Assembly (NCBI GenBank): GCA_900765105.1
Contig: CAAFQM010000239.1
Location: forward strand, 1-5,661
DNA from: an uncultured Faecalibacterium sp.
GTDB taxonomy: Bacteria; Bacillota; Clostridia; Oscillospirales; Ruminococcaceae
Length of the DNA stretch: 5,661 bases
Direction: 5' to 3'
Shown: piece by piece, positions 5,230 through 5,661 of the stretch
Layout of the letters: every line of letters begins with the position of its first letter
Numbering within the stretch: the first letter of the stretch is position 1
Notes under the pieces: generated by a model
Database searches by the model: none
What the model was told of the DNA's origin: nothing
What the model saw: only the letters and a program-made list of their open reading frames with translations
Translations under genes and position numbers: made by a program

Positions 5230-5661
5230 TTACTTTTTCGCCGCCAGCGCAATGCTCAGCTGCGCCACATCCGACGGCGAGACGCCGGGGATGCGCCCCG
5301 CCTGCCCGAGGTTCTTCGGGCGGATGCGGGCCAGCTTTTCGCGGGCTTCCAGCGTCAGGCCGGTGAGGTCGGCGTACTCGAAGTCTTCCGGGATCAGGGT
5401 CTTTTCGTGGCGCGCCACATCGCGGATCATCCTGTCCTGCCGGGCGATGTAACCGGCATACTTGATCTCGGTCTCCAGCCGCTCCGCCAGCATGGGGGTG
5501 ATCTCCTCTCCCCAGCCGATGATGCCCGCCACCAGCGGGTAGCTGATCTCGGGACGGCGCAGCAGCTCCTCGGCAATGCCGCCCTCGGCGGCGGGGGCAA
5601 GACCGGCGGCTTCCATGGCGGCGCGCAGGTCTGCCGTGCGCAGGTGTGCTTCGTGCAGGCG
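5230..5661 (-). CDS. mnmG: tRNA uridine 5-carboxymethylaminomethyl modification enzyme MnmG (GidA), C-terminal part only
   Basis: The FAD-dependent partner of MnmE, which installs the (carboxymethyl)aminomethyl group on wobble U34 of certain tRNAs. Only the last 143 codons are present; the FAD-binding domain lies beyond the window edge, and the frame is open to position 5661. The visible part is the helical C-terminal domain that binds MnmE. It contains EIKYAGYIARQDRMI, the family-typical IPEDFEYADLTGLTLEAREKL, then IRPKNLGQAGRIPGVSPSDVAQLSIAL just before the stop. The IRP-x-x-x-GQA-x-RI-x-GVSP pattern is diagnostic of MnmG. It appears to be an upstream gene of the operon that continues into the deacylase gene and rsmG. 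Confidence 0.95.
   Translation of the reverse strand, partial: RLHEAHLRTADLRAAMEAAGLAPAAEGGIAEELLRRPEISYPLVAGIIGWGEEITPMLAERLETEIKYAGYIARQDRMIRDVARHEKTLIPEDFEYADLTGLTLEAREKLARIRPKNLGQAGRIPGVSPSDVAQLSIALAAKK

Noticed and set aside
3804..5366. Plus-strand open frame of 520 codons
   Set aside because: Runs across the compound palindrome, the terminator, rsmG, the deacylase gene and the end of mnmG on the opposite strand. All of these are well supported, so this is a shadow.

Overview
The window is a GC-rich bacterial chromosome segment with every gene on the minus strand. The gene order (read in the direction of transcription) is mnmG, a YbaK/ProX-type deacylase gene, rsmG, noc, parA (soj), parB (spo0J), serS. 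This is the conserved origin-flanking cluster of Firmicutes. The protein sequences, GC content and presence of two ParB paralogues suggest a Clostridia/Oscillospiraceae gut bacterium. Faecalibacterium or a close relative is my best guess, inferred from memory and not from any search.

Upstream block (5661 down to 3872): the C-terminal 143 codons of mnmG (tRNA wobble-uridine modification), a prolyl-tRNA deacylase-like gene 16 nt later, and rsmG (16S rRNA G527 methyltransferase) 18 nt after that. The spacing indicates one operon. It ends in a strong intrinsic terminator at 3872-3908. A parS centromere site is embedded in the 5' end of the rsmG reading frame.

Segregation block (3870 down to 1043): a short intergenic region carries a striking 32-bp imperfect palindrome with a Noc-binding-site core flanked by two inverted DnaA-box-like 9-mers. 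It is followed by noc (a ParB paralogue with Noc-type DNA-specificity residues), a second parS, a good extended -10 promoter, a third parS in the parA leader, then parA and parB. ParA and ParB with the three parS sites should drive origin segregation. Noc should act as a CTP-dependent nucleoid occlusion factor reading a different DNA site.

Downstream end (1042 down to 1): two small hairpins and then the N-terminal 319 codons of serS. The motif 2 region of this serS looks closer to archaeal/eukaryotic-type seryl-tRNA synthetases than to the E. coli/Bacillus type.

No gene-free stretch exceeds 200 bases. I saw no tRNA, rRNA, CRISPR, insertion sequence or prophage feature. The most unusual item is the compound palindrome ahead of noc, a candidate point where replication initiation (DnaA), nucleoid occlusion (Noc) and transcription meet.
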